A stretch of DNA of 64,000 nt from Cronobacter universalis NCTC 9529 (GCF_001277175.1 NZ_CP012257.1:4030001-4094000), one strand, 5' to 3'. Positions 8,590 to 18,960 are shown, counted from the first letter of the stretch. Notes: a model not told the origin generated them from the letters alone. Translations and numbers: made by a program.

Positions 8590-10092
8590 ATGCTACATTT
8601 GTTTGCCGGGCTGGATTTACATACTGGCCTGTTACTATTGCTTGCTCTGGGATTTGTACTGTTTTATGAAGCTATTAACGGCTTCCATGATACGGCAAAC
8701 GCAGTCGCAACGGTTATCTACACACGCGCTATGCGATCGCAACTTGCGGTGGCTATGGCGGCTCTCTTTAACTTCCTCGGTGTTCTGCTTGGCGGCTTAA
8801 GCGTAGCCTATGCGATTGTGCATATGCTGCCGACCGATCTGCTGCTGAATGTGGGCTCCGCGCATGGCCTGGCGATGGTCTTTTCCATGCTGCTGGCCGC
8901 GATTATCTGGAACCTTGGCACCTGGTATCTGGGTCTGCCGGCGTCCAGCTCCCATACGCTTATCGGATCCATCATCGGGATTGGTCTGACCAACGCCCTG
9001 ATGACCGGCACGTCCGTTGTGGATGCGCTGAATATCCCGAAAGTGCTGAACATTTTCGGCTCGCTGATCGTCTCGCCGATTGTCGGCCTGGTGTTCGCGG
9101 GTGGACTGGTGTTTTTACTGCGTCGCTACTGGAGCGGCACCAAAAAACGCGCCCGTATCCACCTGACGCCTGCCGAGCGTGAAAAGAAAGACGGCAAGAA
9201 AAAGCCGCCGTTCTGGACCCGTATTGCGCTGATCCTCTCCGCTATCGGCGTGAGTTTCTCGCACGGCGCGAACGACGGTCAGAAAGGCATCGGTCTGATT
9301 ATGCTGGTGCTGATTGGCGTAGCGCCTGCGGGCTTTGTGGTGAACATGAACGCCTCCGGCTATGACATCACCCGCACCCGCGATGCCATCAGCAACGTCG
9401 AAACGTACTTCCAGCAGCATCCGGCGGCGCTGCGTCAGGTCGCGGGCATAGACCCGGTGATCCCGACGCCGGAGCAGGTGAACCCGACGGATAATCCGAA
9501 AGAGTTCCACTGCGACGCCAGCCGCGCCATCGTGGCGCTGGACCGCGCTAAAGGGATGCTTAACAACATCGACAGCTACGACAAGCTGAGCGTGGAGCAG
9601 CGCAGCCATCTGCGCCGCATCATGCTGTGCATCTCTGACACCACCGATAAAGTGGCTAAGCTCAAAGAGACCAGCGCGGACGATAAGCGTCTGCTGAAGA
9701 ACCTGAAAGCGGATATGCTCAGCACTATCGAGTACGCGCCGGTATGGATCATCATGGCGGTCGCGCTGGCGCTTGGCGTCGGTACGATGATTGGCTGGCG
9801 CCGCGTGGCGACCACCATCGGCGAGAAAATCGGTAAAAAAGGCATGACCTACGCACAGGGCATGTCGGCGCAGATGACGGCGGCCGTGTCCATCGGCATC
9901 GCGAGCTATACCGGTATGCCGGTTTCCACGACGCACGTATTATCATCGTCCGTCGCGGGCACCATGATCGTCGACGGCGGCGGTCTGCAGCGCAAAACCG
10001 TCACCAGCATTCTGATGGCCTGGGTCTTCACCCTGCCGGCCTCCATCATGCTCTCGGGCGTGCTGTACTGGATAGCGTTGCGTTTCGTGTAA
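8590..10092 (+). CDS. pitA: Low-affinity inorganic phosphate transporter PitA
   Basis: 500 residues, inner-membrane metal-phosphate:proton symporter of the PiT family. The two family signatures are present: [20 protein letters not shown] in the first repeat and [19 protein letters not shown] in the second. A large hydrophilic loop (about residues 195-390) separates two hydrophobic halves. The ATG at 8590 begins [13 protein letters not shown] as in E. coli, with 229 bases of upstream AT-rich intergenic DNA to yhiN. It takes up neutral metal-phosphate complexes and phosphate under replete conditions. A strong terminator follows. Confidence 0.96.
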   Translation: MLHLFAGLDLHTGLLLLLALGFVLFYEAINGFHDTANAVATVIYTRAMRSQLAVAMAALFNFLGVLLGGLSVAYAIVHMLPTDLLLNVGSAHGLAMVFSMLLAAIIWNLGTWYLGLPASSSHTLIGSIIGIGLTNALMTGTSVVDALNIPKVLNIFGSLIVSPIVGLVFAGGLVFLLRRYWSGTKKRARIHLTPAEREKKDGKKKPPFWTRIALILSAIGVSFSHGANDGQKGIGLIMLVLIGVAPAGFVVNMNASGYDITRTRDAISNVETYFQQHPAALRQVAGIDPVIPTPEQVNPTDNPKEFHCDASRAIVALDRAKGMLNNIDSYDKLSVEQRSHLRRIMLCISDTTDKVAKLKETSADDKRLLKNLKADMLSTIEYAPVWIIMAVALALGVGTMIGWRRVATTIGEKIGKKGMTYAQGMSAQMTAAVSIGIASYTGMPVSTTHVLSSSVAGTMIVDGGGLQRKTVTSILMAWVFTLPASIMLSGVLYWIALRFV

Positions 10093-10114
10093 GCGAATTT
10101 ACGTGAACGTTAAG

Positions 10115-10144
10115 AAGCGGGTCAGGAAACTGACCCGCTTTTTT
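10115..10144. terminator. Bidirectional terminator between pitA and uspB
   Basis: Eleven-base stem AAGCGGGTCAG paired with CTGACCCGCTT around a GAAA tetraloop, followed by T residues on the + strand and by A residues at the other side. It can end pitA and the convergent uspB transcript. Confidence 0.9.
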
Positions 10145-10478
10145 AATGCCAAATCATCAGGCCGATAAGACTGATAATCACCAGACCGCATAAAGCGCTG
10201 GTCAGAATAAACTGGCGGCGCACGCGTTCGCAGCGGCGAATAAATTCGTCGTCATGATGATCGAGATAACGTTGCCAGTAGATATACCAGACGAGGCGAA
10301 TCTGCTTACTCGGCTGACCATGCGCGGTAAAAAAACCGCCGCCATCCACATACTGATACAGCAGCGGATCGCATCCCCGCAGCACCACCAGCAGCGCGCG
10401 TAACGATGAGAAATAGCGCGCCATGTTAATAACGCAAACCAAGAATAAGGCCCAAAACAGCGCGACGGTGCTGATCAT
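10143..10478 (-). CDS. uspB: Universal stress protein B
   Basis: 111 residues matching UspB, a small inner-membrane protein induced by sigma-S in stationary phase and required for ethanol resistance in E. coli. Two membrane segments are visible: residues 1-21 ([21 protein letters not shown]) and the C-terminal run from about residue 90 ([20 protein letters not shown]). The stretch between them is hydrophilic and basic. It is divergent from uspA, as in E. coli. Confidence 0.95.
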   Translation of the reverse strand: MISTVALFWALFLVCVINMARYFSSLRALLVVLRGCDPLLYQYVDGGGFFTAHGQPSKQIRLVWYIYWQRYLDHHDDEFIRRCERVRRQFILTSALCGLVIISLIGLMIWH

Positions 10479-10872
10479 ACCTTCCCCCCGACGACTCGCC
10501 TGGAAAGCAATGGCTCTCCAATACCTGAAAGACTGTTCTGTGAAGCGTGCATGCGTGAAAGTCGATCGGGTTCACATTTATTCACCCGAACGGCTTTTTT
10601 AATAGTGTAGGAGATCCGGTAATTTTTTTACCACATCGTTAATCCTTATCAACGCTTACTAATTAATTTTCCGCTTCAATGTATGCGACCGCGGCGGATT
10701 GACGGATGTACCAGGGCGCTATAAGGTAAAATTAGCTTTAGCACTAAGTCTTTACGCCGCAATGAGTTCCCGCGGTTGTGGTACGCAGGACGCGGGCACG
10801 GGGATGACGCCGCAGGTAGCCACGCGCCATCCAGTCCACTGGTCATCGACATCTTATGGAAGGAGTAACACT
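10479..10872. other. uspB-uspA divergent intergenic region
   Basis: 394 bases without a credible gene. An open frame that runs into uspA from 10699 lacks a Shine-Dalgarno and resembles no protein. The region holds the two divergent promoters and the uspA leader. A weak inverted repeat (CGGGT ... ACCCG near 10568-10590) sits midway. Confidence 0.6.
10699..10727 (+). promoter_or_regulatory. Candidate sigma-70 promoter of uspA
   Basis: TTGACG (10699-10704) and TAAGGT (10722-10727) are separated by 17 bases. It would give a leader of roughly 140 bases before the uspA ATG. The -10 is imperfect, and TAAAAT seven bases downstream is an alternative with poorer spacing. Confidence 0.4.
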
Positions 10873-11310
10873 ATGGCTTATAAACATATTCTTATCGCGG
10901 TCGATCTGTCCCCTGAAAGCAAGGTACTGGTAGATAAAGCGGTATCCATGGCGCGTCCCTACAACGCGAAAATTTCTCTGATTCATGTCGATGTAAATTA
11001 TTCCGACCTTTACACCGGGTTAATTGACGTTAACCTGGGCGACATGCAGAAGCGCATCTCTGAAGAGACGCACCACGCGCTGACCGAGCTTTCCACCAAC
11101 GCAGGCTATCCGATTACCGAAACCCTGAGCGGTAGCGGCGATCTGGGCCAGGTGCTGGTTGACGCCATCAAGAAATACGATGTGGATCTGGTAGTGTGCG
11201 GTCATCATCAGGATTTCTGGAGCAAACTGATGTCTTCCGCCCGCCAGCTTATCAACACCGTTCACATCGATATGCTGATCGTCCCGCTGCGCGACGACGA
11301 AGAGGCGTAA
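10873..11310 (+). CDS. uspA: Universal stress protein A
   Basis: 145 residues, almost identical in pattern to E. coli UspA: begins [20 protein letters not shown] and ends in the [13 protein letters not shown] tail. It is a cytoplasmic dimer induced by growth arrest and many stresses and belongs to the UspA subgroup that lacks the ATP-binding GxxGxxG motif. The start at 10873 is set by a strong AAGGAG Shine-Dalgarno; 58 codons of upstream open frame are not part of the protein. Followed by a REP-like palindrome and a terminator. In E. coli the next gene is dtpB; here it is a toxin-antitoxin pair. Confidence 0.97.
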   Translation: MAYKHILIAVDLSPESKVLVDKAVSMARPYNAKISLIHVDVNYSDLYTGLIDVNLGDMQKRISEETHHALTELSTNAGYPITETLSGSGDLGQVLVDAIKKYDVDLVVCGHHQDFWSKLMSSARQLINTVHIDMLIVPLRDDEEA

Positions 11311-11318
11311 GTGGCAAC

Positions 11319-11346
11319 GGCGGGTGCGCAATGCTTACCCGCCCTA
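11319..11346. repeat. REP-like palindromic element (single)
   Basis: GCGGGTGCGC ... GCTTACCCGC followed by CCTAC. It belongs to the dispersed family also seen at 19811-19959, 25059-25148, 49536-49614 and 53717-53778, and resembles enterobacterial REP units in size, symmetry and position just after a coding region. Confidence 0.75.
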
Positions 11347-11386
11347 CAGGCTCTCGTTGGCAGTCATTTCGGATTTTATTGTCCTC

Positions 11387-11411
11387 AAACCGCGGCACAG
11401 GCCGCGGTTTT
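11387..11411 (+). terminator. Terminator of uspA
   Basis: AACCGCGGC paired with GCCGCGGTT around ACAG, preceded by A residues and followed by TT. It separates uspA from the toxin-antitoxin operon. Confidence 0.8.
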
Positions 11412-11484
11412 CATTTCCGCTTTAATTGGTTTACTCCCACCCGGACGTTATACTGCTTAAAAATGAATCGCAGAGAAAACGCGT

Positions 11485-11676
11485 ATGCCGAAACATGACT
11501 CGCCCGGTGTCTCCAGATTTGAGACCCATGAACAGGCGGAACAGTACGAGCAGTGGTTTCGTGAAAAAGTGGAAGCCGCAGCGGCAAGCCGCCAACCCAT
11601 TACGCCGCATGAAGATGTGATGGCAAGCGCGCGCAAGATCATTGAGAGCGCAAAAGTGAGGAGAAAAATGGCGTAA
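11485..11676 (+). CDS. PaaA2-like antitoxin
   Basis: 63 residues. The pattern RFETHEQAEQYEQWFREKV followed by an alanine-rich stretch and the PITPHEDVM segment strongly resembles PaaA2, the antitoxin of the E. coli O157 paaR2-paaA2-parE2 system, which is also about 63 residues and partly disordered. The charged C-terminal helix (SARKIIESAKVRRK) should wrap the toxin. The paaR2 regulator gene is absent, so control is probably by the antitoxin/toxin complex or constitutive. Its TAA stop overlaps the toxin ATG in TAATG, the usual coupling for such pairs. Family assignment is from remembered sequence. Confidence 0.8.
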   Translation: MPKHDSPGVSRFETHEQAEQYEQWFREKVEAAAASRQPITPHEDVMASARKIIESAKVRRKMA

Positions 11677-11951
11677 TGCTCCCCATTCAATGGACTGAAG
11701 AAGCAAAAACGGATCTTTTTGCGCTTATTAGCTTTGTCGCCAGTGACAATCCTTCCGCCGCGCAGGCGCTGTTAACGCGTATTGAAGAATCGATTTTACC
11801 CGCAGCGCACTATCCGCAGATGTTCCGCGAAGGCAGAGTGCCGGATACGCGTGAAATCATTGCTCACCCGAATTACATCGTCGTTTATAAAGTCACTGCC
11901 GAGTACCTGCTGGTGTTGAGCGTACTGCATGCCCGTCAGCAGTACCCGTAA
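11676..11951 (+). CDS. RelE/ParE-superfamily toxin
   Basis: 91 residues with the ParE/RelE pattern: W-T-E-E-A-K-x-D-L near the N-terminus, a helical pair with NPSAAQALLTRIEESI, then PQMFREGRVPDTREIIAHPNYIVVYKV and a final beta strand LLVLSVLHARQQYP. ParE members poison DNA gyrase; RelE members cut ribosomal mRNA. The PaaA2-like partner favours ParE2, so gyrase is the likelier target (inference). AGGAG lies 13 bases before the ATG, and translation is coupled to the antitoxin. It occupies the position of dtpB in E. coli. Confidence 0.85.
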   Translation: MLPIQWTEEAKTDLFALISFVASDNPSAAQALLTRIEESILPAAHYPQMFREGRVPDTREIIAHPNYIVVYKVTAEYLLVLSVLHARQQYP

Positions 11952-11980
11952 TGACTATCGCGATACGGGCGAACAGACCG

Positions 11981-12009
11981 CCCGGTACGCACACGCTTAC
12001 CGGGCCTGG
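11981..12009. repeat. Divergent REP-like element
   Basis: CCCGGTACGC ... ACGCTTACCGGGCC, with a G+C-variant stem of the same family. It lies between the toxin gene and the convergent rsmJ. Confidence 0.55.
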
Positions 12010-12013
12010 CTGT

Positions 12014-12766
12014 TTACGCTGGCGTGCCCGTGTAGATATCAAACCGGTGGCCTTTCGTCACTACGGCGTTTGGCGTCGCGACGTCGCCAAGCGGCGGCGC
12101 GTAGTCCGGGCGTTTGACGACCACGCGCTTGATGGCGAGCCTGCGGGCCGGCGCCAGCAGCCCGTCGGCGTCGAGATCCGGCCCTACCAGCGACTGAAAC
12201 ACCCGCATCTCCTTTTTCACCAGCGCGCTTTTCTGCTTGTGCGGGAACATCGGATCGAGATAGACCACGTCCGGACGCGGGGTTATCGCGTCGAGCGCCG
12301 TCAGGCTGGAGGCGTGAATGAGCTGTAGCCGCTCGCGCAGCCATGGCCCGATTTCCGCATCCTGATAGCCGCGCGCAAGGCCGTCGTCCAGCAGCGCTGC
12401 CACAACCGGATTGCGCTCCAGCATCCGCACATGACACCCCACCGACGCCAGCACGAACGCGTCGCGCCCAAGCCCCGCTGTGGCGTCCACCACCTGCGGC
12501 AGATAACTGCCCTTGATGCCAACGGCTTTCGCCACCGCCTCGCCGCGACCGCCGCCGAATTTACGCCGGTGCGCCATCGCGCCCTCGACGAAATCGACAA
12601 AAATCCCGCCAAGCTTTGGCTCGTCGCGCTTGCGCAGTTCAAGACGCGCGGGCGTCATCACCAGCGCCATCGGGTTATCGGCGTCGTGCGTCAGCCCCCA
12701 GCGGGCCGCCAGAACAGATAAGGCGCCGTCTCCGGCGCCTGTTTCATCAATAAGACAAATGTTCAC
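12014..12766 (-). CDS. rsmJ: 16S rRNA (guanine1516-N2)-methyltransferase RsmJ
   Basis: 250 residues. The SAM-binding motif [15 protein letters not shown] (about residues 108-122) and the catalytic-site motif [20 protein letters not shown] match RsmJ (YhiQ), which methylates G1516 of 16S rRNA. The N-terminal segment [11 protein letters not shown] is also typical. It is convergent with the toxin gene and lies just downstream of prlC (8-base gap) on the same strand, as in E. coli, so the two are probably cotranscribed. Confidence 0.95.
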   Translation of the reverse strand: MNICLIDETGAGDGALSVLAARWGLTHDADNPMALVMTPARLELRKRDEPKLGGIFVDFVEGAMAHRRKFGGGRGEAVAKAVGIKGSYLPQVVDATAGLGRDAFVLASVGCHVRMLERNPVVAALLDDGLARGYQDAEIGPWLRERLQLIHASSLTALDAITPRPDVVYLDPMFPHKQKSALVKKEMRVFQSLVGPDLDADGLLAPARRLAIKRVVVKRPDYAPPLGDVATPNAVVTKGHRFDIYTGTPA

Positions 12767-12774
12767 GCGTGTCG

Positions 12775-14817
12775 TCAGCCCTGGATGCCGTAGTGTTCCA
12801 GCATCGCGTCGAGCTGCGGCTCGCGGCCGCGGAAGCGTTTGAACAGCTCCATCGGTTCTTCGGAGCCGCCGCGCGTCAGGATGTTGTCGAGGAACGACTG
12901 GCCGGTTTCGCGGTTGAAAATCCCCTCTTCTTCAAAACGGGAATAGGCATCCGCCGCCAGCACATCGGCCCACAGGTAGCTGTAGTAACCCGCCGCGTAG
13001 CCGCCCGCGAAGATATGGCTGAACGCATGCGGGAAGCGGCCCCAGGCCGGGCCCGGCACCACGGCGACCTGTTTTTTGATCTCCGCGAGCGTCTCCAGGA
13101 CTTTCGCGCCCTGCTCCGGGCTGAACTGCGCATGCAGACGGAAATCGAACAGGCCGAACTCCAGCTGGCGCAGGATAAACATCGCCGCCTGGTAGTTCTT
13201 CGCGGCCAGCATTTTATCCAGCAGCTCCTGCGGCAGCGGCTCGCCGGTTTCATAATGGCCGGAGATAAACGCCAGCGCCTCCGGCTCCCAGCACCAGTTT
13301 TCCATAAACTGGCTCGGCAGCTCGACGGCATCCCACGGCACGCCGCTGATGCCCGCCACCCCTGGGGTTTCGATACGGGTCAGCATGTGGTGCAGGCCGT
13401 GACCAAACTCATGGAACAGCGTGATCACTTCATCATGTGTGAACAGCGCCGGTTTGCCGCTCACCGGACGGTTAAAGTTACAGGTGAGGTAGGCGACCGG
13501 TTTTTGCAGCGAGCCGTCCGCTTTACGCATCTGGCCGACGCAGTCGTCCATCCACGCCCCGCCGCGCTTGTTCTCACGCGCGTAGAGGTCCAGGTAGAAG
13601 CTGCCGCGCAGTTCGCCGCTCTCGTCATACAGCTCGAAGAAGCGCACGTCCGGGTGCCAGACGTCGATATCTTTGCGCTCTTTGGCGCTGATGCCGTAAA
13701 TGCGTTTCACCACTTCAAACAGGCCGTTAACCGCTTTGTTTTCCGGGAAGTACGGGCGCAGCTGCTCATCGCTGATGCTGTAGAGATGCTGTTTCTGTTT
13801 TTCGCTGTAGAACGCGATGTCCCACGGTTGCAGCTCGTCAACGCTGAAGTGCTCTTTGGCGAAGGCGCGCAGCTGGGCGAGCTCTTTTTCGCCCTGCGGA
13901 CGCGCGCGTTTAGCCAGATCGGTTAAGAAATCCAGCACCTGCTGCGGGTTTTCCGCCATTTTGGTGGCGAGCGATTTGTCGGCGTAGCTGTCAAAGCCCA
14001 GCAGTTGCGCCAGCTCATGACGCAGCGCCAGGATCTCTTCCATCACCGGCGTGTTGTCCCATTTGCCCGCGTTCGGCCCCTGGTCAGAGGCGCGCGTGCT
14101 GTAGGCGCGGTACATCTCTTCGCGAAGCGCCTGGTTGTCGCAATAGGTCATCACCGGCAGGTAGCTTGGGATATCCAGCGTCAGCAGGAACCCTTCTTGC
14201 TCTTTGGCTTCAGCCATCGCTTTCGCGGCCGCCAGCGCGCTTTCCGGCATCCCGGAAAGCTCAGCTTCATCGGTAATCAGCTTCGTCCAGCCCTGGGTCG
14301 CGTCCAGCACGTTGTTGCTGTAGAGCGAGCCAAGCTCAGAGAGGCGCGCGGCGATTTCGCCGTAGCGTTTTTGCTTCTCTTTCGGCAGGCCAATGCCGGA
14401 AAGCTCGAAATCGCGCAGCGCGTTATCGACTGCTTTTTTCTGCGCGGTGTCGAGCTTCGCGTAGTTCTCGCCGTCGCGTAAATCGCGGTAGGCCTGGTAA
14501 AGCCCTTCATGCTGGCCCACCCAGGTGCTGTATTCAGAGAGCAGCGGCAGCGTCTGTTCATACGCTTCGCGCAGTTCCGGGCTATTTTTCACGGAGTTCA
14601 GGTGGCTTATCGGCGAGAAAATACGGCCCAGTCGATCGTCGGTTTCCGCAAGCGGCTGGCAGAGCGATTCCCAGCTGTAAGGCGCGCCGCGGCCGACTAC
14701 CGCCTCCACCTGCGCGCGGCAATCTTCCAGCGCCTTCGTAACGGCAGGCACGACGTGCTCGGGTTTAAGGGAGGAAAACGGCGGCAGTTCAAAAGGCGTC
14801 AGTAATGGATTGGTCAT
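12775..14817 (-). CDS. prlC: Oligopeptidase A
   Basis: 680 residues from [14 protein letters not shown], the same length as E. coli PrlC. M3-family zinc metallopeptidase with the HExxH motif in [14 protein letters not shown] and the downstream glutamate in [10 protein letters not shown]. It is cytoplasmic, degrades signal peptides and other oligopeptides, and mutations suppress export defects. An upstream open extension of 15 codons exists, but the ATG at 14817 has AGGA at the right distance and matches the family start. Encoded upstream of rsmJ. Confidence 0.96.
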   Translation of the reverse strand: MTNPLLTPFELPPFSSLKPEHVVPAVTKALEDCRAQVEAVVGRGAPYSWESLCQPLAETDDRLGRIFSPISHLNSVKNSPELREAYEQTLPLLSEYSTWVGQHEGLYQAYRDLRDGENYAKLDTAQKKAVDNALRDFELSGIGLPKEKQKRYGEIAARLSELGSLYSNNVLDATQGWTKLITDEAELSGMPESALAAAKAMAEAKEQEGFLLTLDIPSYLPVMTYCDNQALREEMYRAYSTRASDQGPNAGKWDNTPVMEEILALRHELAQLLGFDSYADKSLATKMAENPQQVLDFLTDLAKRARPQGEKELAQLRAFAKEHFSVDELQPWDIAFYSEKQKQHLYSISDEQLRPYFPENKAVNGLFEVVKRIYGISAKERKDIDVWHPDVRFFELYDESGELRGSFYLDLYARENKRGGAWMDDCVGQMRKADGSLQKPVAYLTCNFNRPVSGKPALFTHDEVITLFHEFGHGLHHMLTRIETPGVAGISGVPWDAVELPSQFMENWCWEPEALAFISGHYETGEPLPQELLDKMLAAKNYQAAMFILRQLEFGLFDFRLHAQFSPEQGAKVLETLAEIKKQVAVVPGPAWGRFPHAFSHIFAGGYAAGYYSYLWADVLAADAYSRFEEEGIFNRETGQSFLDNILTRGGSEEPMELFKRFRGREPQLDAMLEHYGIQG

Positions 14818-15009
14818 AAGCGCGTCCTGATTAGTGTTGTTAAGCGCATCTTGCAGCGACAATGTCTTGTAGCATGGGGTTTAGTGTAGTTAATTTCAAT
14901 GGCTGGCGCTGGGCTTTACCCGCCACGACAGCACATCCCGTAAGCGGTCACTTTCCGGTATACTGTCCAGAATCGATGTTCATTTACGCCTTTTGGAAAC
15001 CCATCCTCC

Positions 15010-15852
15010 ATGCTCAGTTACCGCCACAGCTTCCACGCCGGCAACCACGCCGATGTCCTCAAACACACCGTCCAGAGCCTGATCATTGAATCGCTCAAAG
15101 AGAAGGAAAAACCGTTTCTGTATCTGGATACCCACGCGGGCGCCGGGCGCTATCTGCTGAGCGGCGAACACGCCGAACGCACGGGGGAATATCTGGAAGG
15201 CATCGCGCGCATCTGGCAGCGGGACGATCTGCCCGCCGAGCTTGAGCCGTACATCAGCGCCGTGTCGCACTTCAACCGTAGCGGCCAGCTGCGCTACTAC
15301 CCCGGCTCGCCGCTTATCGCGCGCCAGCTGCTGCGTCCGCAGGACAGCCTGCAACTGACCGAGCTGCACCCGAGCGATTTCCCGTTGCTGCGCGGCGAAT
15401 TTCAGAAAGATGAACGCGCCCGCGTCGAGCGCGCCGACGGCTATCAACAGCTGAAATCGAAACTGCCTCCCGCTTCACGCCGCGGCCTGATTCTTATCGA
15501 CCCGCCGTACGAAATCAAAACCGATTATCAGGCGGTGGTTCAGGGCATTAATGAAGGCTACAAGCGCTTTGCGACCGGCGTCTACGCGCTCTGGTATCCG
15601 GTGGTATTACGCAACCAAATCAAGCGTATGATGAACGATCTGGAATCCATCGGCATTCGTCGCATTCTGCAAATCGAGCTGGCGGTGCGCCCGGACAGCG
15701 ATCAGCGCGGCATGACCGCCTCGGGCATGATTGTCATCAACCCGCCGTGGAAACTCGAACAGCAAATGGCGACGCTGCTGCCGTGGCTGCACAAGGCGCT
15801 GGTGCCGGCGGGCACCGGCCACACGACGCTTAAGTGGGTTGTGCCAGAGTAA
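15010..15852 (+). CDS. rlmJ: 23S rRNA (adenine2030-N6)-methyltransferase RlmJ
   Basis: 280 residues. It begins MLSYRHSFHAGNHADVLKH, the family hallmark, and carries the N6-adenine methyltransferase motif IDPPYE. This matches RlmJ (YhiR), which methylates A2030 of 23S rRNA; in E. coli it was noted earlier for its effect on use of DNA as a carbon source. It is divergent from prlC and upstream of gor, as in E. coli. Confidence 0.95.
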   Translation: MLSYRHSFHAGNHADVLKHTVQSLIIESLKEKEKPFLYLDTHAGAGRYLLSGEHAERTGEYLEGIARIWQRDDLPAELEPYISAVSHFNRSGQLRYYPGSPLIARQLLRPQDSLQLTELHPSDFPLLRGEFQKDERARVERADGYQQLKSKLPPASRRGLILIDPPYEIKTDYQAVVQGINEGYKRFATGVYALWYPVVLRNQIKRMMNDLESIGIRRILQIELAVRPDSDQRGMTASGMIVINPPWKLEQQMATLLPWLHKALVPAGTGHTTLKWVVPE

Positions 15853-15926
15853 TCGCAGCTATAGGTGGAACCCCTGTTCGTCAGGACTACAATCGCGTTA
15901 ATTCGAATCATTAAAAGGTAACAGCC

Positions 15927-17279
15927 ATGACCAGACACTACGACTACCTCGCCATCGGCGGCGGCAGTGGCGGTATCGCTTCTGTCAACCGTGCGGCCAT
16001 GTACGGCCAGAAATGCGCCCTGATTGAAGCCAAAGCGCTGGGCGGCACCTGCGTCAACGTGGGCTGCGTACCGAAAAAAATCATGTGGCACGCCGCGCAA
16101 ATCGCCGAGGCGATCCATCTGTACGGGCCGGATTACGGCTTTGACACCACCGTCAATCATTTCGACTGGCAGAAGCTGGTGGCGAGCCGCACCGCCTATA
16201 TCGACCGCATCCATACCTCGTACGACAACGTGCTGGGCAAAAATAACGTCGATGTCATTCAGGGCTTCGCCCGCTTTGTGGACGCGCATACCGTTGAAGT
16301 GAACGGCGAGCGGATCACGGCCGATCACATCCTGATCGCGACCGGCGGGCGTCCGAGCCACCCGGACATTCCGGGCGCGGAATACGGTATCGACTCCGAC
16401 GGTTTCTTCGCGCTGTCGGCGATGCCGCAACGCGTGGCGGTCGTCGGCGCGGGCTATATCGCCGTCGAACTGGCGGGCGTTATCAACGCGCTGGGCGCGA
16501 AGACGCACCTGTTTGTGCGTAAACACGCGCCGCTGCGCACGTTCGATCCGATGCTTTCCGAAACGCTGGTGGAAGTGATGCAGGCCGAAGGCCCGCAGCT
16601 TCACACGCACGCGACGCCGAAAGCCGTAGAGAAAAACAGCGATGGCAGCCTGACGCTGCATCTGGAAGATGGCCGTTCAGAAACGGTTGACGCGCTGATC
16701 TGGGCGATTGGCCGCGAGCCGGAAACCGATAATTTCAACCTTGCGGCTACGGGCGTTAAAACCAACGAAAAAGGCTATATCGTCGTTGATAAATATCAGA
16801 ATACCAACGTGCCGGGCATCTACGCCGTCGGCGATAATACCGGCGCGGTCGAGCTGACGCCGGTCGCGGTCGCGGCGGGCCGTCGCCTCTCCGAGCGCCT
16901 GTTTAACAACAAGCCGGATGAGCATCTGGATTACAACAACATTCCGACCGTGGTCTTCAGCCACCCGCCTATCGGCACCGTCGGGCTCACCGAACCGCAG
17001 GCGCGCGAGCAGTATGGCGATGCGGACGTGAAAATCTACAAATCGTCGTTTACCGCGATGTACACCGCTGTCACCACGCACCGCCAGCCGTGCCGCATGA
17101 AGCTGGTCTGCGTCGGGCCGGAGGAGAAAATCGTCGGCATTCACGGCATCGGCTTTGGGATGGACGAAATGTTGCAGGGCTTTGCGGTGGCGCTGAAAAT
17201 GGGCGCGACTAAAAAAGACTTCGACAACACCGTCGCCATCCACCCGACCGCCGCGGAAGAGTTTGTTACGATGCGCTAA
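15927..17279 (+). CDS. gor: Glutathione reductase
   Basis: 450 residues. FAD-binding [14 protein letters not shown] near residue 10; redox-active disulfide in [18 protein letters not shown]-binding [12 protein letters not shown] followed by Arg residues suited to the NADPH phosphate (FVRKHAPLR); second flavin motif [17 protein letters not shown]-terminal interface with the active-site histidine in [12 protein letters not shown]. It keeps glutathione reduced in the cytoplasm using NADPH. SD AAAGGT lies before the ATG. A strong terminator follows, closing the rlmJ-gor block. Confidence 0.97.
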   Translation: MTRHYDYLAIGGGSGGIASVNRAAMYGQKCALIEAKALGGTCVNVGCVPKKIMWHAAQIAEAIHLYGPDYGFDTTVNHFDWQKLVASRTAYIDRIHTSYDNVLGKNNVDVIQGFARFVDAHTVEVNGERITADHILIATGGRPSHPDIPGAEYGIDSDGFFALSAMPQRVAVVGAGYIAVELAGVINALGAKTHLFVRKHAPLRTFDPMLSETLVEVMQAEGPQLHTHATPKAVEKNSDGSLTLHLEDGRSETVDALIWAIGREPETDNFNLAATGVKTNEKGYIVVDKYQNTNVPGIYAVGDNTGAVELTPVAVAAGRRLSERLFNNKPDEHLDYNNIPTVVFSHPPIGTVGLTEPQAREQYGDADVKIYKSSFTAMYTAVTTHRQPCRMKLVCVGPEEKIVGIHGIGFGMDEMLQGFAVALKMGATKKDFDNTVAIHPTAAEEFVTMR

Positions 17280-17302
17280 GCGCCAGCGCCGCGCGTAAAA
17301 AC

Positions 17303-17329
17303 AAGGGGAAGCGTCTGCTTCCCCTTTTT
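17303..17329 (+). terminator. Terminator of gor
   Basis: AAGGGGAAGC paired with GCTTCCCCTT around a four-base loop, followed by TTT. It lies between the convergent gor and HEPN-type genes and can work in both directions. Confidence 0.85.
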
Positions 17330-17355
17330 GCCGCCGCGATTTTACTGCCCTGGGA

Positions 17356-18960
17356 TTACCGAATCGTCTGGTAAATCGCCTCGCGAATGTTCACCCACTT
17401 CTTCGTTTCATCGTTCGGGTTCGCCTGCGCGCGCAGCTGCGCCTGCTCCAGTTCATGCTTCTGGCGTTCAACGACCGCCGGCACGGTGCAAAACGTCTGC
17501 AGATACTCTTTACGCATGGACGTCATTTTCTCGCCCTGCGACAGCGCGTGGCTTAACGTCGTGATCATCCGGCGGCACGGCTTTTTCTCATCCATCTGGA
17601 GGCGATAGCGCAGCAGCGTTTCCAGCGTCTCGTCATGGCCTTTCGCGAGCGCCTGCTCGGTCCAGGCCACTTTCCAGTTCATCCCGGCTTCGAGAAAGAG
17701 GCGCGTGACCAGCTTGTCATCACGATCGATAGCCGCGCGCAGGTTCTCTTCATCCCAGGTGATACCCATATTGCTGAGCTTGTGGCGCGGGCTGTCGTCG
17801 TTGTTTTCCGGCTCGGCGGCCATCGCGGTGGCGACAGGCGCGGTCACTTCGCGCTCTGCCGCAGGCGGCCTGAGCGCATCGCTGGCGACAAACAGCGCGC
17901 CCACCACCATCGCAATAGCGCCAAGACCCACCGCGCCCCAGACCGCGCCCATCACCAGCTGGCGCGTCTCCTGCTGCTTCCCATCCTGGCGGCGGCTCGG
18001 GCTTTCAATGGCATCGCGCACCTCAAAGATATCGCCGCCGACCACGCTGTTTTTCTTCGCGGCATGATCGATAAACGCTTTCAGCTGCGCATCGTCAGCC
18101 TTCATCAGCGCGGCCGGGTTCACGCGCGTGCGCCCTTCGCCGCAGGCTTTATGCAGCGGGGCGCTGATGGCGTTGAAATAGTTATCCAGCATCACTTCCT
18201 GCGCGCCGGAAAGCGGTTTACCGAGCGCGGCGTCGTTGCGGATCTCGCGAATATCATCCAGCAAGGTTTGCAGCGTTTTGCGCGGCTCGACGAACAGCGT
18301 CAGCGAGGTCGCGCCCTGGAAGAGTTTGTCGTAATGGCGGGCAAAGAGCTTTTTATCCACCACCAGCATCGCCAGCTCGCTGAATAACATGCCGCTCAGG
18401 ATGTCGCCCTTGTCGCCCATCTTCAGCCAGCGGCGCACTTTATCGCCGCCGCACAGCTGTTTGAGCTGGTTGACGCGCTGTTGTTCGTCCGGCCAGGCTT
18501 CGCGCACCATGCCGCGCAGGGTGAAATCCAGCGCGCGCAGCTGGCGCAGCGCGTCGGGCTGCATCTGCGCTTTATCCACGTCCATATCGGTGGAGTAGCC
18601 CAGTTTCGGCTGCTGGTTGCGCACCTTCTCAAGGCAGGCCACAAAACGCAGCGCCGCGAGAAGCTGGTTCTCCGTCACATCCTGGCCGCTCTCATACTGC
18701 GGCACCAGCTGCTGTAAATGACGCAGTTGCAACGTGAACTGCGACAGTCCGGCGTCGTTAAGATTCAGGCGTCGGGCGATGGTCGCCCAGTTGCCGAGAT
18801 TCAGACGCGCCTGCTCAAGCTGCTGTAAAAACCATTGCGGATCTTTGCCCTCCGCAACGTTAACGCCAAGCAAAACCAGAATTTCAACCGACGCCTGGCG
18901 AATGACCGTGAGCGCAGTTTCAAATGTTTCTCTTACCAGAGGCTGTGTGGAGCGGGCCAT
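17356..18960 (-). CDS. Putative HEPN-domain membrane protein (STY4199-like)
   Basis: 534 residues, no signal peptide. The N-terminal half (about 1-290) is soluble and helical; the stretch around 215-250 (VEPRKTLQTLLDDIREIRND) looks like a HEPN helix pair, but a clear RX4-6H nuclease motif is not visible. One membrane segment lies at about 336-360 (MGAVWGAVGLGAIAMVVGAL). The C-terminal part has ankyrin-like spacing (ENLRAAIDRDDKLVTRLFLEAG, then EQALAKGHDETLETLLRYRL) and would be periplasmic if the N-terminus is cytoplasmic. I associate it with the Salmonella STY4199 family, named from memory; function unknown. In E. coli the arsenic/acid-resistance region lies at this position. Confidence 0.65.
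   Translation of the reverse strand: MARSTQPLVRETFETALTVIRQASVEILVLLGVNVAEGKDPQWFLQQLEQARLNLGNWATIARRLNLNDAGLSQFTLQLRHLQQLVPQYESGQDVTENQLLAALRFVACLEKVRNQQPKLGYSTDMDVDKAQMQPDALRQLRALDFTLRGMVREAWPDEQQRVNQLKQLCGGDKVRRWLKMGDKGDILSGMLFSELAMLVVDKKLFARHYDKLFQGATSLTLFVEPRKTLQTLLDDIREIRNDAALGKPLSGAQEVMLDNYFNAISAPLHKACGEGRTRVNPAALMKADDAQLKAFIDHAAKKNSVVGGDIFEVRDAIESPSRRQDGKQQETRQLVMGAVWGAVGLGAIAMVVGALFVASDALRPPAAEREVTAPVATAMAAEPENNDDSPRHKLSNMGITWDEENLRAAIDRDDKLVTRLFLEAGMNWKVAWTEQALAKGHDETLETLLRYRLQMDEKKPCRRMITTLSHALSQGEKMTSMRKEYLQTFCTVPAVVERQKHELEQAQLRAQANPNDETKKWVNIREAIYQTIR

Noticed and set aside
10699..10872. N-terminal extension of UspA
   Set aside because: No Shine-Dalgarno, no similarity to UspA proteins, and the ATG at 10873 has AAGGAG and the family start MAYKHI.
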